A model generated the notes under the pieces. It saw only the letters and a program-made list of their open reading frames with translations, was not told where the DNA came from and did no database searches. This document shows positions 1-10,294 of a DNA stretch of 23,848 bases, piece by piece (positions within the stretch are counted from its first letter, which is position 1; every line of letters starts with the position of its first letter). The stretch lies in assembly GCA_003427395.1 (NCBI GenBank), contig BFEA01000143.1:380501-404348 (forward strand), written 5' to 3'. The stretch is from Chara braunii (Eukaryota; Streptophyta; Charophyceae; Charales; Characeae). Both the position numbers and the translations under genes were made by a program.

Positions 1-331
1 AGGAATGATGATAAGAGCATGCACTCCCACCTGTCATGCAAGAGACTCCATTCTATTGGTGGGAAGCTGCACCTGCTGGAAACCGGGTCCAGCGTCCCTT
101 GAACAAAGATAACCATAGCATATGCTGAGAACCGGGTCCAACTTCCCTCATGATGTTCCTGATAACTGTGAGAAAAAAGAGAAAAACTGGGTGCCTCTTC
201 AGTCCATTAAAAGACCGTCAGATAATAAAAAAAACAAACCAAGCCCCGAAGTTTCCTTTGATGATGTGCAGATCCAAAATTTGAAAAAAACAAAGATTCC
301 ACCTTCTTCACTCCCCTTCTATTCCAAACCA
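1..331 (-). other. Probable 3' UTR of the LINE
   Basis: This stretch follows the last LINE reading frame on the minus strand and has no convincing ORF of its own. It contains the inverted repeat GCTGGA-AACCGGG-TCCAGC at 75-93 and a related copy at 124-149. The same motif recurs at 20668-20692, about 80 bases before a 17-base poly(A) run on the same strand. That match suggests both are LINE 3' UTRs, and that the poly(A) tail of this copy lies just outside the left edge of the window. The assignment is inferred from this shared motif. Confidence 0.5.
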
Positions 332-1844
332 TTATAAATCAACCAAAGCAAGCTTGGAAGGGGGAAATGGATCTGTGAAAAAATCAGAAGATCTAAGCGA
401 AGCTCCTGGCTGAAGTTTGAACCAGTCTCGGAATAGGAGGTGAAAATCCTTTTTAAAAGACTCCTCTTCCCCCTCCGCACCTGACCACATCACTTCACCC
501 AGTCCCCCCTTAGCAGATTTTCCCAGCCAATCCTTTTCAAATTGTTGGATTGTCTTTTTTATATCTCTTTTAAAATAAAATTTATATAATTTGATTGTGA
601 GGGTCTTCCATTGTGCCCGAACCTCTGTTTGCACAAAATCCACAATTGACTCCACAATATTAAGTCCTTCTAACTTCACATCTTCTCTTTCTCATACGCA
701 GCGTTTGTACCATAGCGTCTATATAATAGCCTTACGTCCTATCATAAAAAGTTTTGCTGAAAGTCTGATAGTTGAAATACTGCAGGATCCCAATGACCTA
801 GAAGGATAGCCCTCCAGTCCCAGAGCCAATCCAGATTTGTCATGGTCCTCCAAATGCAATCCCACTTACGCATCAACACCGTACCAGCACATTGAAGAAA
901 GATATGTTCGATAGTTTCCCGAAATTTTCTACTAGGGAATGCAGATACACAAGACTTACACCATGGTACTGCCAAGCCTCATTGTTCCAGCCTCGAACAG
1001 TCAATCACCCAATTATTTGTGGGCAAACATCGGTGGAATATTTGCCACTGTAGAGAGGCAAATTTGGTTGGGCGTTGCTTGAGAGTTCTAAAAAACTTGA
1101 TGTGCGCAATTAAATTTATATCTATATTGAGATGTCTAGCCCACCGTTCTTGTACTATTGCTGCCACGTCCACTTTTGGGCGAATAAGCCTATATGTGAC
1201 ATTTATTGTTAAAGATTGCAAAACTTGTGGTGTTCCCCTTTTATGTGTTGACCAAATCGACTTTGTTGGAGCTAGAGGAAGCTCAGGAATTGAAGTTTCA
1301 GGATGGTACACTGTCCATCCTTGGGAAGAAGAATTAAAAATAACCCTGATTCTGTAGATGCAATTATAGCGAAGTAATTCCACTGTTTCTGTTGGAGACA
1401 AGTTAGAGTCCCTTTTGATCCCACATATACTTACCAAGGTGCCATCATGCAGCAGGTGTATGACTTGGCCCATTTTATTTTGCTCACCACTGAGTGACCA
1501 GGTATGCATCCTACTAGCCAATCTGCTTCCTGAAAGCGAATTCCTTTTTTTAACGTAGGGATCCAAGCCAGGGGAATAGAAAAAATAATTTGGTTTAAAA
1601 AATCCCATAGCCGATGAGCATACCTGAGGATCTCTCTCAATTGTTTTGCTGTTTTCCAGTCCTTTTTTGTTGTATCCCACAGGTCTTTAACTTGCAAAAC
1701 CCCCCTTTTAACCCCCATTCCTGTCAGTAATCCATTTGTTACCAAAGAGAGGCTTACGAAACACCTCATCATATATGGAGGGAAATGGTGTATTTGGTAG
1801 GGGTAGGAGTCACCAATTTGTAAGCATAGTAATCCAAAGATCAT
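332..1844 (-). pseudogene. LINE C-terminal region with zf-RVT zinc finger
   Basis: Overlapping minus-strand frames at 1431-1844, 979-1680 and 742-975 give the tail of LINE ORF2. The zf-RVT signature is clear: FASLQWQIFHRCLPT, the usual W-R/I-hhH-x-R/C-LPT block, then a C-x2-C pair (WCKSCV), and ETIEHIFLQC with His and Cys as remaining zinc ligands. The frame changes near 1680, and stops occur at 979 and 742. A helical tail resumes at 332-679 (LNIVESIVDFVQTEV). zf-RVT follows the RT of many plant LINEs and is thought to bind nucleic acid. Confidence 0.85.
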
Positions 1845-2229
1845 TCATTGCAAGATCATTTCTAGTTGTTGCCCCTCTATCTCTTTGTATTTTGGATTGA
1901 GAATGCTCTCTAGGAATGCTCCAATAACAATCCTCAATCCATGTAAGGGGATGTACATCGTTATTAGTATGGGGAGTCAACCTTCTAATTTGTTCCAAGG
2001 CTAGCATCAACCAGGGTTTGTTGATACGAAATATTAATTTATTGATCCATTGAAGCGAGAGGGCCTGACATTGCGAAGTTGGATCCAGAATCTCTAGGCC
2101 CCCCCTTGATTTGGGTTGGATAATAGTATTCCAAGCGACCCTTGGGATTACCTTTTTTCCTCATGGTTACCCCTCCATAAGAATGCTGAGACTTGTTTAC
2201 GCGACAATTTCATCCGTGTTTGAGGGATT

Positions 2230-3773
2230 TGACCATAAGGCAGATTTATACAGCATCGAGGCAAATATCACATTATTTATGATTAAGGATATCCCGAGCA
2301 AAGAAGTACGTTGATCCTTCCATTGATTCATTTTATCGATTGCTGGGCCAAAAACCCAATCATCATTAATGAGTGGTTTACCTTGAGTTGTGAGGGAGAC
2401 ACCTAGAATGCGGATTGGAGCATCAAGTGATACCCAACTTACTCTTGGAAATTCCGGCGGTCTAATGTCATTAGAGTGAATCTACCAGCCGTGTGTTTTA
2501 CTCCCCCAATTCACCACCATACCAGAAACATGAGAGAAACAGTCCACCAGAGATTTAATCTCTTCCATATTACTCTCAGAGGCTTCCACCATTAGTGTTA
2601 AATCATCTGGAAACATTGAGGTGACCGGTATGGCCTCCTTTGGGATTTCAGTAACCGTAAATCGTTTGAGATTTTCACATAGAGCTTCCATGATTATTAA
2701 AAACAAAAAGGGGGCAAGAGGGTCCCCTTGTCTAACTGATCTTTGTAGGTGAATTTCTGTGGCTAAAAGACTGTTGATTTGAACTCTTGTTGTCACATTG
2801 TGGTGCAAAATGGATACCCATCTTCTCAAATTTGGACCAAAGTTCATCTTACTGGGGCAAGCATCCAAAAAACGTCAATCCACATGGTCATAGGCTTTCT
2901 CAAAGTCTATGAAAACAAAAGCAGTATTCAGTTTAGACTGACATACAAGTTTAACTGTTTCGTTAATTAACAAAATGTTATCCTGGATATGTCCGTCATT
3001 GATGAATCCCATTTGGGAGGGGTGAATAATATCAGTCATTAATGGAATTAGACGATTTGCCAATGCTTTGGCCAACATTTTGTAGACCACAGTGAGAAGG
3101 GTAATAGGCTGGTAATTTTTAATATTAGTTTTAACTCCCTTTTTTATATAGAAGAGTTAAAACTCCTTGACTCACAAATTCCCCCATACATCCTGATTCT
3201 TGGACTTGGTCAAAAAATTCCATCAGGTTGGAGGAGAAGGTGGGCCACATGGTTTCCCATAATTCTTTAGAAAGACCATCTATCCCCAGTGTTTTGTCTT
3301 CTTCCATCTGAAGTAAGGCTGTCCAGATCTCTTCCTTAGTTATTGGATTCTTTAAGTGCTCCCTTTGGGACTGGGAGAGTGACCGTGACATTGGAGCAAG
3401 AAAACGGTTTATGGCTTCTTCATCTTCCATCCATCCCTCCGATCTTCAGACGATATAATTTTTTTTTTAAATTATAATCAATCTTTAAACTTTCCGCAGA
3501 AGAAGTAGAAAAAGAAATATCATCTTTATCAAAAGGATCTTAAAAACCTTCGATACTTGAATGCCTAGCACGAGCACGTGCTAGGGCAAAATAGGAGGAA
3601 TCCATTTGACCTTCTATCAAGAATTTGGTTAACTTTCCTCGAATCGAAAGCCCTTGCCAATGGTGTTGAGCAAAGTCCAAAAGTTGTTTTCTAAGATCCT
3701 GTATGTCCACTAGTTGAGAATTATTAGGTTGATCTTCTAGTTCATATTTTAGGATTTGTTCTTGAATGCTCAT
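2230..3773 (-). pseudogene. LINE reverse transcriptase domain (RVT_1), broken
   Basis: A linker region (3540-3773) is followed by the RT fingers, with the block KTLGIDGLSKELW at 3131-3430. After a frameshift, the palm runs from 3090 to 2482. Landmarks are MLAKALANRL, QMGFINDG, FIDFEKAYDHVD (catalytic Asp), RQGDPLAPFLF, and the catalytic box as FPDD instead of the usual FADD or YADD. A TGA at 2875-2877 sits where LINEs normally have Trp (DHVxW), compatible with TGG to TGA. After the stop at 2482, further RT-like sequence (IRILGVSL and a helix-rich connector) continues to about 2230. The enzyme would copy LINE RNA at the nicked target. The stop, the frameshift and the altered catalytic box make this copy dead. 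Confidence 0.9.
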
Positions 3774-3893
3774 CTCTTGAAGATGTCAATTTTTAGCCTA
3801 AAACTTAGAAAATTCTTTACATTTCTTGGCTATAAAGGTCAAGCCATTGTTAAGTCAGTCTGTGTAAAAGTCATATCTATTTTTTGTAGTATG

Positions 3894-4379
3894 TCAGTAT
3901 TCCCATACATCCTGTATATAACGTATGAATGAGGATTGAGACAACAATGAAGTGGTTAATTTGTAGAACCCCCTCCCTTGATCTGTTTTTTTACGAAATG
4001 ACAGCAAAATCTCACGCATTTTATGATCCGCTTCTGGCCATGGGCTCTGAGGGAAGATCGCTGCCCATACTAGAGCACGATCCAGATCTTCTGACATAAG
4101 AATCAGGTCAATTCGAGACTTGGAATGATAAGGGGATCCACTGTTACGAATACAGGTAAAAAAACGTTTTCGAAGGAAAATCCTTCTATATGTAGTATCA
4201 TACAGATGGTCAGAAGAACAAAGTCTACTTATGATCTTTTCATCCTCTTCTATATATGCTGGGCAAGGAGCAGGTATCTTCCATCGGTTTAGCCATTTGT
4301 ATGGGGCTGCATTAAAATCCCTTGCCATGATTACACCACCCTGCAACCAGTTGTTGTAATAAATTGGGAAATTACATCC
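3894..4379 (-). pseudogene. LINE endonuclease domain remnant
   Basis: The C-terminal two thirds of an APE-like (exonuclease/endonuclease/phosphatase) domain are visible. The motif normally read as GDFN appears as ARDFNAAP, so the glycine before the Asp is changed. Further on are SRIDLILMS, matching the usual S-R-I-D block, and EADHKM, matching the catalytic S-D-H block with Ser replaced by Ala. In LINEs this domain nicks target DNA to prime reverse transcription. The N-terminal catalytic residues are missing because the element is truncated near 4385. The frame ends at a stop at 3894. The domain identity is good; loss of activity follows from the truncation. Confidence 0.8.
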
Positions 4380-4659
4380 AGATTTCGACTGCTTTAAAGA
4401 CCCATCTTCGTCTTGTTTTCAACCTTTCTTGGACATGGACTGCATTAGATGCGAAAGAACATCGTCGTCGACTCAATTTTTAACATTTCGAATACTTCAT
4501 TAAACCTTTAACGACTTCATTAAACACACGACCTGCCTTCGACACAGGTTGCATTCACGACACCACCTTTTCCGTACATGGACTGCATAAAAGACACGAA
4601 ATTGAACTTCTCTGTTTTCATAATTAGAGAACAACCTATTTTTTTGGGAAAGCACCGTT

Positions 4660-4660
<1 letters not shown>

Positions 4661-4696
<36 letters not shown>
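4661..4696. repeat. (CA)n microsatellite
   Basis: Fifteen uninterrupted CA units (4661-4690) are followed by CGCACA. Confidence 0.98.
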
Positions 4697-4708
4697 ATTG
4701 TAGAGGTC

Positions 4709-4712
<4 letters not shown>

Positions 4713-4761
<49 letters not shown>
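4713..4761. repeat. (GA)n microsatellite
   Basis: About 24 uninterrupted GA units lie 16 bases after the CA tract. The two together form a compound microsatellite likely to vary in length between individuals. Confidence 0.98.
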
Positions 4762-4762
<1 letters not shown>

Positions 4763-5177
4763 ACAATGAACTGAATAGCGACTGATATCGTCGCCCCCTC
4801 AAATTCAATTACCGAAATGAGGAATCATTCCTGCCTAATTACTGAAACGAGGACCGCTATGGCAGGTTGTGGCACAACACCACCTAAATCATCTTAATAC
4901 GGAAAAACAAACATTGTCATTTTCGAACAAACGACTTCGTAAATGGCAGGCAACGTAAGTGGACTTCCACTTCCGTGCCAAGAAGTCTGCGACTCTGCGC
5001 GCGGACCAGAACGACTTCAAGACGACAAACATGCATAGATAAAGGCAGGGCGACATTGGAGGTCGTTGGTCTGATGGACGTCATTGGCAAGGAGGTCGTG
5101 ATGATGACGTCATCTTAGAATGATGGCGAGGAGGGTAAACACATCCGCCCATGCATGCACGCACGAGAGTGCTATCT

Positions 5178-6225
5178 CTACCGGATAGCCCTCGCTATTT
5201 CCATGAGGGTCTGGCACATGAGCTTGCTCAAATCATCGGACGCCGCCCAGTGTTTCTTTTGGGCGTCCACTTTGGACTCCATGATCTTGCACTGCCGCAT
5301 CATCATCGAGCACTGCCTTTTTTGCTCTCACTCTCCATGGTCGTCGCCATTAGTGTCCCATGCCTCTCCATGATGTCTGTGAGTGCCTCGAACGTCTACT
5401 GCCTCATGTTCTTCCTTTTTGCCAGCTCGGGAGTGCCACCTGCACTTAACGAAGAACCTTTCGTCGACCCGTCGTCTTCTTCCTGCGGCTAGCCACCTCC
5501 GCCGCCCGCGCAATCGCCATCGCCTCTCTTCCCACCCGACCCGGACGACATTTCCACACCACTCGGCGCACCCGTGTCAATGACGTTCCTCGGATGGATG
5601 GTGTGATTCTTCGCTGTGGGTCCCTTTATCTCCTCATACACGGCCCGTTCCATAACAAAGTTGAATATGTGTGATCTTCTTTCCTTGCCCTTCAACTGAA
5701 AGTAGTCCGGTTTCCCGGACTCGTGCATGAACCTGTGCACCTTCTTGAATTGCTGCATCAAGTTGTCCCATTTCTTCCCGCAGTTCTCAGGATTCCTTGC
5801 GATGCCCACCTTCTTCAGTCTCTCGTGAACATCCTGCCACTTCCATTCCCTTGGCTTCATGCAGGCAAATGCGTGCCCCATACCCTCCATGTGCGCATCC
5901 TGATCCCATTTCGCCCTCACGAGAGTGACCATGTGGTCCACCGACCAAAAGTTCCTCCCACCGTCCACGTCGACGTCGCCCTCGCCATCGCTCCCGACAG
6001 ATACACTCTTCTCAGTCCGTCGTCCATGCGGGGCAGAAGCCTTCTTGCTTGTTCCACGACCACCCATGGACCTCTTGCCCGGAGGCTTAATCTCCACAGC
6101 AACGTCTTCGTCTTCTTCGTCTTCGTCGTCCAAGTCTTCGTAGTCGTCCACCACAACAACCACCTTTTTGTCTTCGTCGCTTCGGCGGATATGCAGGTGG
6201 CGAACCCCCCGGTTATCGCGTCTTC
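5178..6225 (-). pseudogene. Trihelix (MYB/SANT-like) DNA-binding protein pseudogene
   Basis: The minus-strand frame from 6225 to 5492 starts with an acidic Asp/Glu-rich stretch, then a basic Gly-rich stretch, then a trihelix DNA-binding domain (about 5670-5950). The three helix-marking tryptophans are visible in FWSVDHMVTLVRAKW, REWKWQDVHERLKKVG and CGKKWDNLMQQFKKVHRF. The frame hits TAG at 5489-5491, but recognisable coding continues in the same frame to a second TAG at 5396-5398. After a one-base slip in an A-run near 5325 it continues as a helical C-terminal tail (AASDDLSKLMCQTLMEIARA), ending at TAG 5178-5180. No ATG opens the frame and an in-frame TGA lies near 6228, so the N-terminus is also lost. 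Trihelix proteins are either plant transcription factors or partners of PIF/Harbinger transposases. Which applies here is open. Confidence 0.8.
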
Positions 6226-7241
6226 ACGATCTCAACGGAGTTCCTGGCGATGCTCCGCCCACACGTGTGAACCCGTCCGTTCATCGACGTCCTGTGCGAA
6301 TGTGGCGTCCGCAACGCTCACAACCGACCGCCTTCCCGTCACCAGACCTCCCGACAACGGCGATGGCAATTGCACCCTCTGCGGACGAACGACTTCGGGA
6401 CATGTTGTCGGCATCGACTTCGACTGCACACAGCGTCGATCCCTCGTCTTGTCTGCTGCCGACGATCCTGCGGACGACCCCACCCCCCGACCGGTCGACG
6501 ACTGGTGCATCACCCCAATCGTCGTTAGGATGGGGATTGACGATGCGTGTACGTGTCGTTGCCGCTGAGATCGCGCTACACAGTCTGAACGACAGATTGA
6601 CGCCGGCACATGCGTCTTCCTCGCTTAAACCTTTTTCGAGAAGTTGTGTGTATGACTGCCGAGACGTTGTTTGCTGACTACCAAAGAACTAGTTCCCCGC
6701 CCAATCCTGCGTCGATCCGCTCCCAAGTGCCACGGTGCGAGAACATTCCTCCTCCGCCTCGTCGTTCGTCGGCGGCAGCAGAATTTCGTGTGACGGTAAG
6801 TGCGCGTACTCAGTCGGATCGTATTGTTGTGACCTACGACCACTGCTATGCTGCACGTGGGAAGCGGTGGGGGAGTCGAACAAAGCCCTGCTCTTCAACT
6901 ATTGGTCGTCCATGTCCACAACTTCTTCCCCGACCGCCTCTTGCGTGTACGCCCAGGCACCTTAAGGCTGATGCACATGTGGAACATGACAACGACGACA
7001 GGCAGAACGACGACTAGGAGCAGCACAGGAAGCCTGCAACAGAGGTCGGCCATCAATGGCACGCACGACAGGGATGCAACTTGTCGACGACGGTGGAGGT
7101 CCACCAAACGACACCAGTGAAGGAAGGAAACGGAAGAGGACAGCATACGACAGACGCACCGTGTTGTTATCCGTCGACGACATGGGTTAGGATGAGGGCG
7201 GCGTGTGGCAAAATATTCAATTTCGCCGACCGTTGGACCCC
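6226..7241. other. Unassigned GC-rich stretch upstream of the trihelix pseudogene
   Basis: Several short overlapping frames exist on both strands, but none has a recognisable domain. A Ser/Thr/Arg-rich minus frame (6232-6609) sits directly upstream of the trihelix relic and might be its decayed, low-complexity N-terminal region. The stretch ends exactly at the LTR element, so whatever was here once continued into 19096 and beyond. Confidence 0.4.
7238..7241. repeat. Left target site duplication (CCCC)
   Basis: CCCC directly precedes the TGTGA start of the LTR and matches the four bases after the other LTR. The sequence is low complexity, so chance matching is possible. Confidence 0.6.
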
Positions 7242-9990
7242 TGTGACGCCCAACCTCACGCCCGACCCGACTTCCTGATCAGAGTGGGATTTTTGGGGAT
7301 TTGGGATGGAGTCCCTGGTCGGAACTGAGATCTCCAGTGACAAGTTTCAGGGGTAGAAGTGCAAGTGTCTTCTGGCTCAAAGTTGGGGCGATGATTGATC
7401 GCGCAACCTGGGCCGGGGTGGGGTGCTACGGGTGTCTCTCTGGGAGTGCTCGTACCACTGTCGGTCGTCGCAAGTCTCGGGGTCCGACAAAGACGAGCTG
7501 GGTTCTCGTCGCTCTGTCCTGGGATGGGCTCATTGCGTGCCTCTTGCCTGCCAATACTCACCGGGCTGCCGAAAATCTGAGCACGGCGGACGGGGCCAGA
7601 ACCTGGCTATGGAATCACAGGGGACCACGAGTAACCGGTGGTAAGGGAGGACGATATAGTAGGGCGGGAAGTCAGTGGTGATGGCAACGAAGCCTGGGGT
7701 TAGAAGATATTGCTGGTTTCGACTGTCGGGATAATCGGGAATCCGCTGGTCTTGGTTGATTGCCAGTTGGAAGTCGCCCCTGCACAATCGCTCGTTTTCA
7801 GTCCGGCAGGGGTACTCAAGGTGCCCAGGGTTCCGTAGGTGGCAATGTTGTCGGATCAGCTCCTGGCGGATCTATTCCCTCTCCCAATACGCTCGGTATT
7901 CAGGGTCCCTTAGGCTGTCGCGATCGGTGATCCAGAAAGGGGAATCTATCGCCATGTCTCGTTCAACCAAATTCCTGCACACACATCTCCCTACGGGGCG
8001 AGATCGTAGCTGGCTTTTGTAGGCGCGCGTGTGGATGACAAGTCTGCGGACGACTGCTGTCTTACACGTGCGTGCGCACTGGCTGGTTGGTCAAATCCTA
8101 AACTGCTCAAATAATCAAGGAGCGATCCATCAGCGTACCGGCTCAACCATGCAGCTAGTTCCCTCAGGCTATCAATCTCGTTTTGTTTTGGACATTCTCA
8201 AAGCGTACACACCTAGCGGTCCCCTTATGGCGTCGGGACCTGAATTTGTCCCGACCCGTATCGCAGATGGGGATTCTCTCATTCACATCGAGATCTGTCG
8301 TGCTAAGTCCATTCGGGGTTGCGGGCCAGCCTCGCGGGTGCTCGTGTAAGTTGCGCTCGTCAGATCGCACTTACACGGGGACTCGCGGGGTTGGTCCGTT
8401 GTGGATCGATCTATTAGCCAATCACCTATGCAAATGAAGGTTCATGTAATCATGCAATAATCTCTCAGCCATTTTTGTTCGAGCAAAAAGCAGTTAGGTG
8501 GCCATCAGGTGGAAAATCCCCTTCCTGGATGCGCAACACAACTCCCTTTGATTCACAATGACATGGCCTGTGGATATCTCATCGCCATCCAGACATACAT
8601 CGAAGCACTGCAACAACATCAAACTTATTTCATCTGCTAATCATCAAGTGGGGATAGATCGGCGCTGCATGCGCTGGGTAACCCCAGGGGTATTGCGTCA
8701 AACATTGGATATTCAAGCATTACCAGATCATCAAGTCCATCCCATGGAGCGAGTGCAAAATTAAACAGGAAGGACAAACATTAAACCCATACTTCACATG
8801 ATAGCACGCCGAAAGAAACGTCAAAATGCAGAACAGGGGCGTCTCGCCCGAAGCCAAAATTTTATATACAAGGACTGAGAAGGGATAAGAAAAGATTACA
8901 CTCTCACACCCATCTCTCTCCGCTCTTTCTCCTTTCCCGATGCGGACAGTCCGTCGACTCGCACCCACCAACGAAGTTGTCACCCCGCTTAGTCCGCATG
9001 CGCCCGTCAGGTTCGCCCGTGCGCCACAGTCCGTCGTGGCCTACACGTCAACCCCGCGCACTTGGCACCAACTCGTCGGGTCGCCCAACTCCCACGTCGA
9101 CTCACCTCTTACTTGGCTCATTAGCCGACCCTCACTGATCGCACTAACCTCGAGCTTCCAAAAAATTTAAGAGAGATATCTAATCGCGACGACGAGATTT
9201 ATAGCATGCATGAGTGTGCGAAGAGTGCGAGATTGCAGGGATTGGAAAGAGGAGAAGGGAAGGCAGTGCCTGCATTCTGCATGGCCAGACCGCGGCGTGG
9301 GGTACGTAGCCAAACTGCACGCATCGATCCGATCATGCAGCGCGCCGCTCAATCAGACATAGCAAAGAAAAAGGAGGCGGGAAGAAGGCGAAAGAAGAAA
9401 GATACAGTTAAAATGACGCCCGCCCAAAAATTACAGTTGCATGCAAGATTCAGGCGCCGTCGAGCCAGAACTTTGTTCCCGCCGCAGGAAGATGCACGCA
9501 AGAAAGAGGCGCAACTCGACAAGAAATTCAAAAAGTCATAGATTCGTATCTGAACTTGAAATTGCAACAGAAAAATTCCGACGAGATGGAAGGAAAGCAA
9601 ATAAAACGTAAAAGAAATCAAAATTCCGAGAGCCCTCGGGGGCTCGTCATTAGTTGGAAGGAAAATTTAAAAAGAAAACCGGAAAGCTCCCGCGCGATCA
9701 TCGCACCAAAAATCTCAGTTCCCCTTTTTTTTCTCAACAGGGCAAGAACGAACCATCGCCAACCGTTATTGATCGTGCCTAACAGGGCGCGCACACTCAA
9801 TCGTCTGCCCCGGCCCTGTCCCATCACCGCCGAAGGGGAAGAAGCAAAGCGAAGGAAAAGAAAGAAGCGAGGACACTGACGCAATTTACTCGCCGATCCC
9901 ACCCCCCGTAATTCGCCCTACCCTCCCATCTCAGGACCCCTCATTGTCATCGCATAGAAAACCGCGCGGCACAGAAGGTGGTTCGTCACA
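7242..9990 (-). repeat. 3' LTR of the gypsy element
   Basis: This copy aligns along its whole length with 16323-19095. It lacks a 37-base segment present in the other copy (16372-16408) and carries scattered substitutions. It starts TGTGACGCCC and ends GTTCGTCACA on the plus strand. In element orientation the LTR begins at 9990. A conserved TATA-like box lies about 1.12 kb into it. Confidence 0.95.
8860..8868 (-). promoter_or_regulatory. Probable TATA box in the 3' LTR
   Basis: The minus strand reads TATATAAAA at the place equivalent to the box in the other LTR. Here the palindrome is broken by an A-to-C change on the plus strand (TTTTATATACAA), so only the minus-strand box is fully kept. 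Confidence 0.5.
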
Positions 9991-10294
9991 TATGTGACGC
10001 CCAGGGGGTTCCAATCTTGATCAAGCTCCTGCTTGCTCGATGTTGCAGCACGCGCCGATCTCTCTAATCGATCGAGGACACGGAGCTCTCTACGTGCCAC
10101 TTACCGTGCGATAAGAGTGTGGAAGTCATCCAACGTGGCGTACGCGGGCTCTATCCTACAAGTTCCCCGGGAAGGGCAATCTGACCACGGACGGAGGAGG
10201 TGGTGGGGGAATCTTGCCAATTTACACGTGTCATTACCGTAGGATATGAGTGTGGAAATCCTCCTATTGACACGTCATCAGATCCGATGGTGCG
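9991..10294 (-). other. Untranslated stretch between third ORF and 3' LTR
   Basis: No coding is seen. The stretch contains a 31-base imperfect direct repeat (10101-10131 and 10234-10264). Right next to the LTR it carries TGTGACGCCCA (9993-10003), a copy of the outer LTR terminus. The purine-rich tract expected just inside the 3' LTR on the minus strand is not present. Confidence 0.6.
10101..10131. repeat. 31-base direct repeat, copy 1 (copy 2 at 10234-10264)
   Basis: Both copies start TTACCGT and share GAGTGTGGAA; 26 of 31 positions agree. Just before each copy is a matching ACGTG element, so the repeated unit may be about 40 bases. Confidence 0.75.

Larger units (their letters stand above)
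332..4385 (-). mobile_element. 5'-truncated, decayed L1-type LINE (ORF2 relic)
   Basis: Minus-strand reading frames give, in order, an APE-type endonuclease remnant, a linker, a non-LTR reverse transcriptase and a C-terminal zinc finger of the zf-RVT type. This is the ORF2 order of plant L1-like LINEs. Similarity begins abruptly near 4385, in the middle of the endonuclease, so the copy is 5'-truncated as usual after target-primed reverse transcription. The frame is broken by several stops and frameshifts, so no active protein can be made. There is no ORF1. The 3' end is not reached inside the window. Base composition is AT-rich compared with the GC-rich LTR element downstream, which suggests a different origin or age. 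Confidence 0.9.
4386..5177. other. Non-coding stretch between LINE and trihelix pseudogene
   Basis: No believable gene is seen. The stretch holds the CA and GA microsatellites, a 17-base imperfect direct repeat (AATTAC[C/T]GAAA[T/C]GAGGA, near 4805 and 4836) and a 12-base perfect palindrome GATGACGTCATC at 5103-5114. The palindrome contains TGACGTCA, a classic bZIP (CRE/ATF-type) binding core. Its function here is not known. Confidence 0.6.

Noticed and set aside
4500-4808. A 102-codon frame over the CA/GA microsatellites
   Set aside because: It is a low-complexity translation of dinucleotide repeats.
5723-6568. A 281-codon plus-strand frame
   Set aside because: It is the antisense of the trihelix relic; its composition mirrors the minus-strand coding and it has no domain of its own.
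10190-10215. Purine-rich run as a polypurine tract
   Set aside because: It is purine-rich on the plus strand, but the element lies on the minus strand, and it is not next to the LTR.
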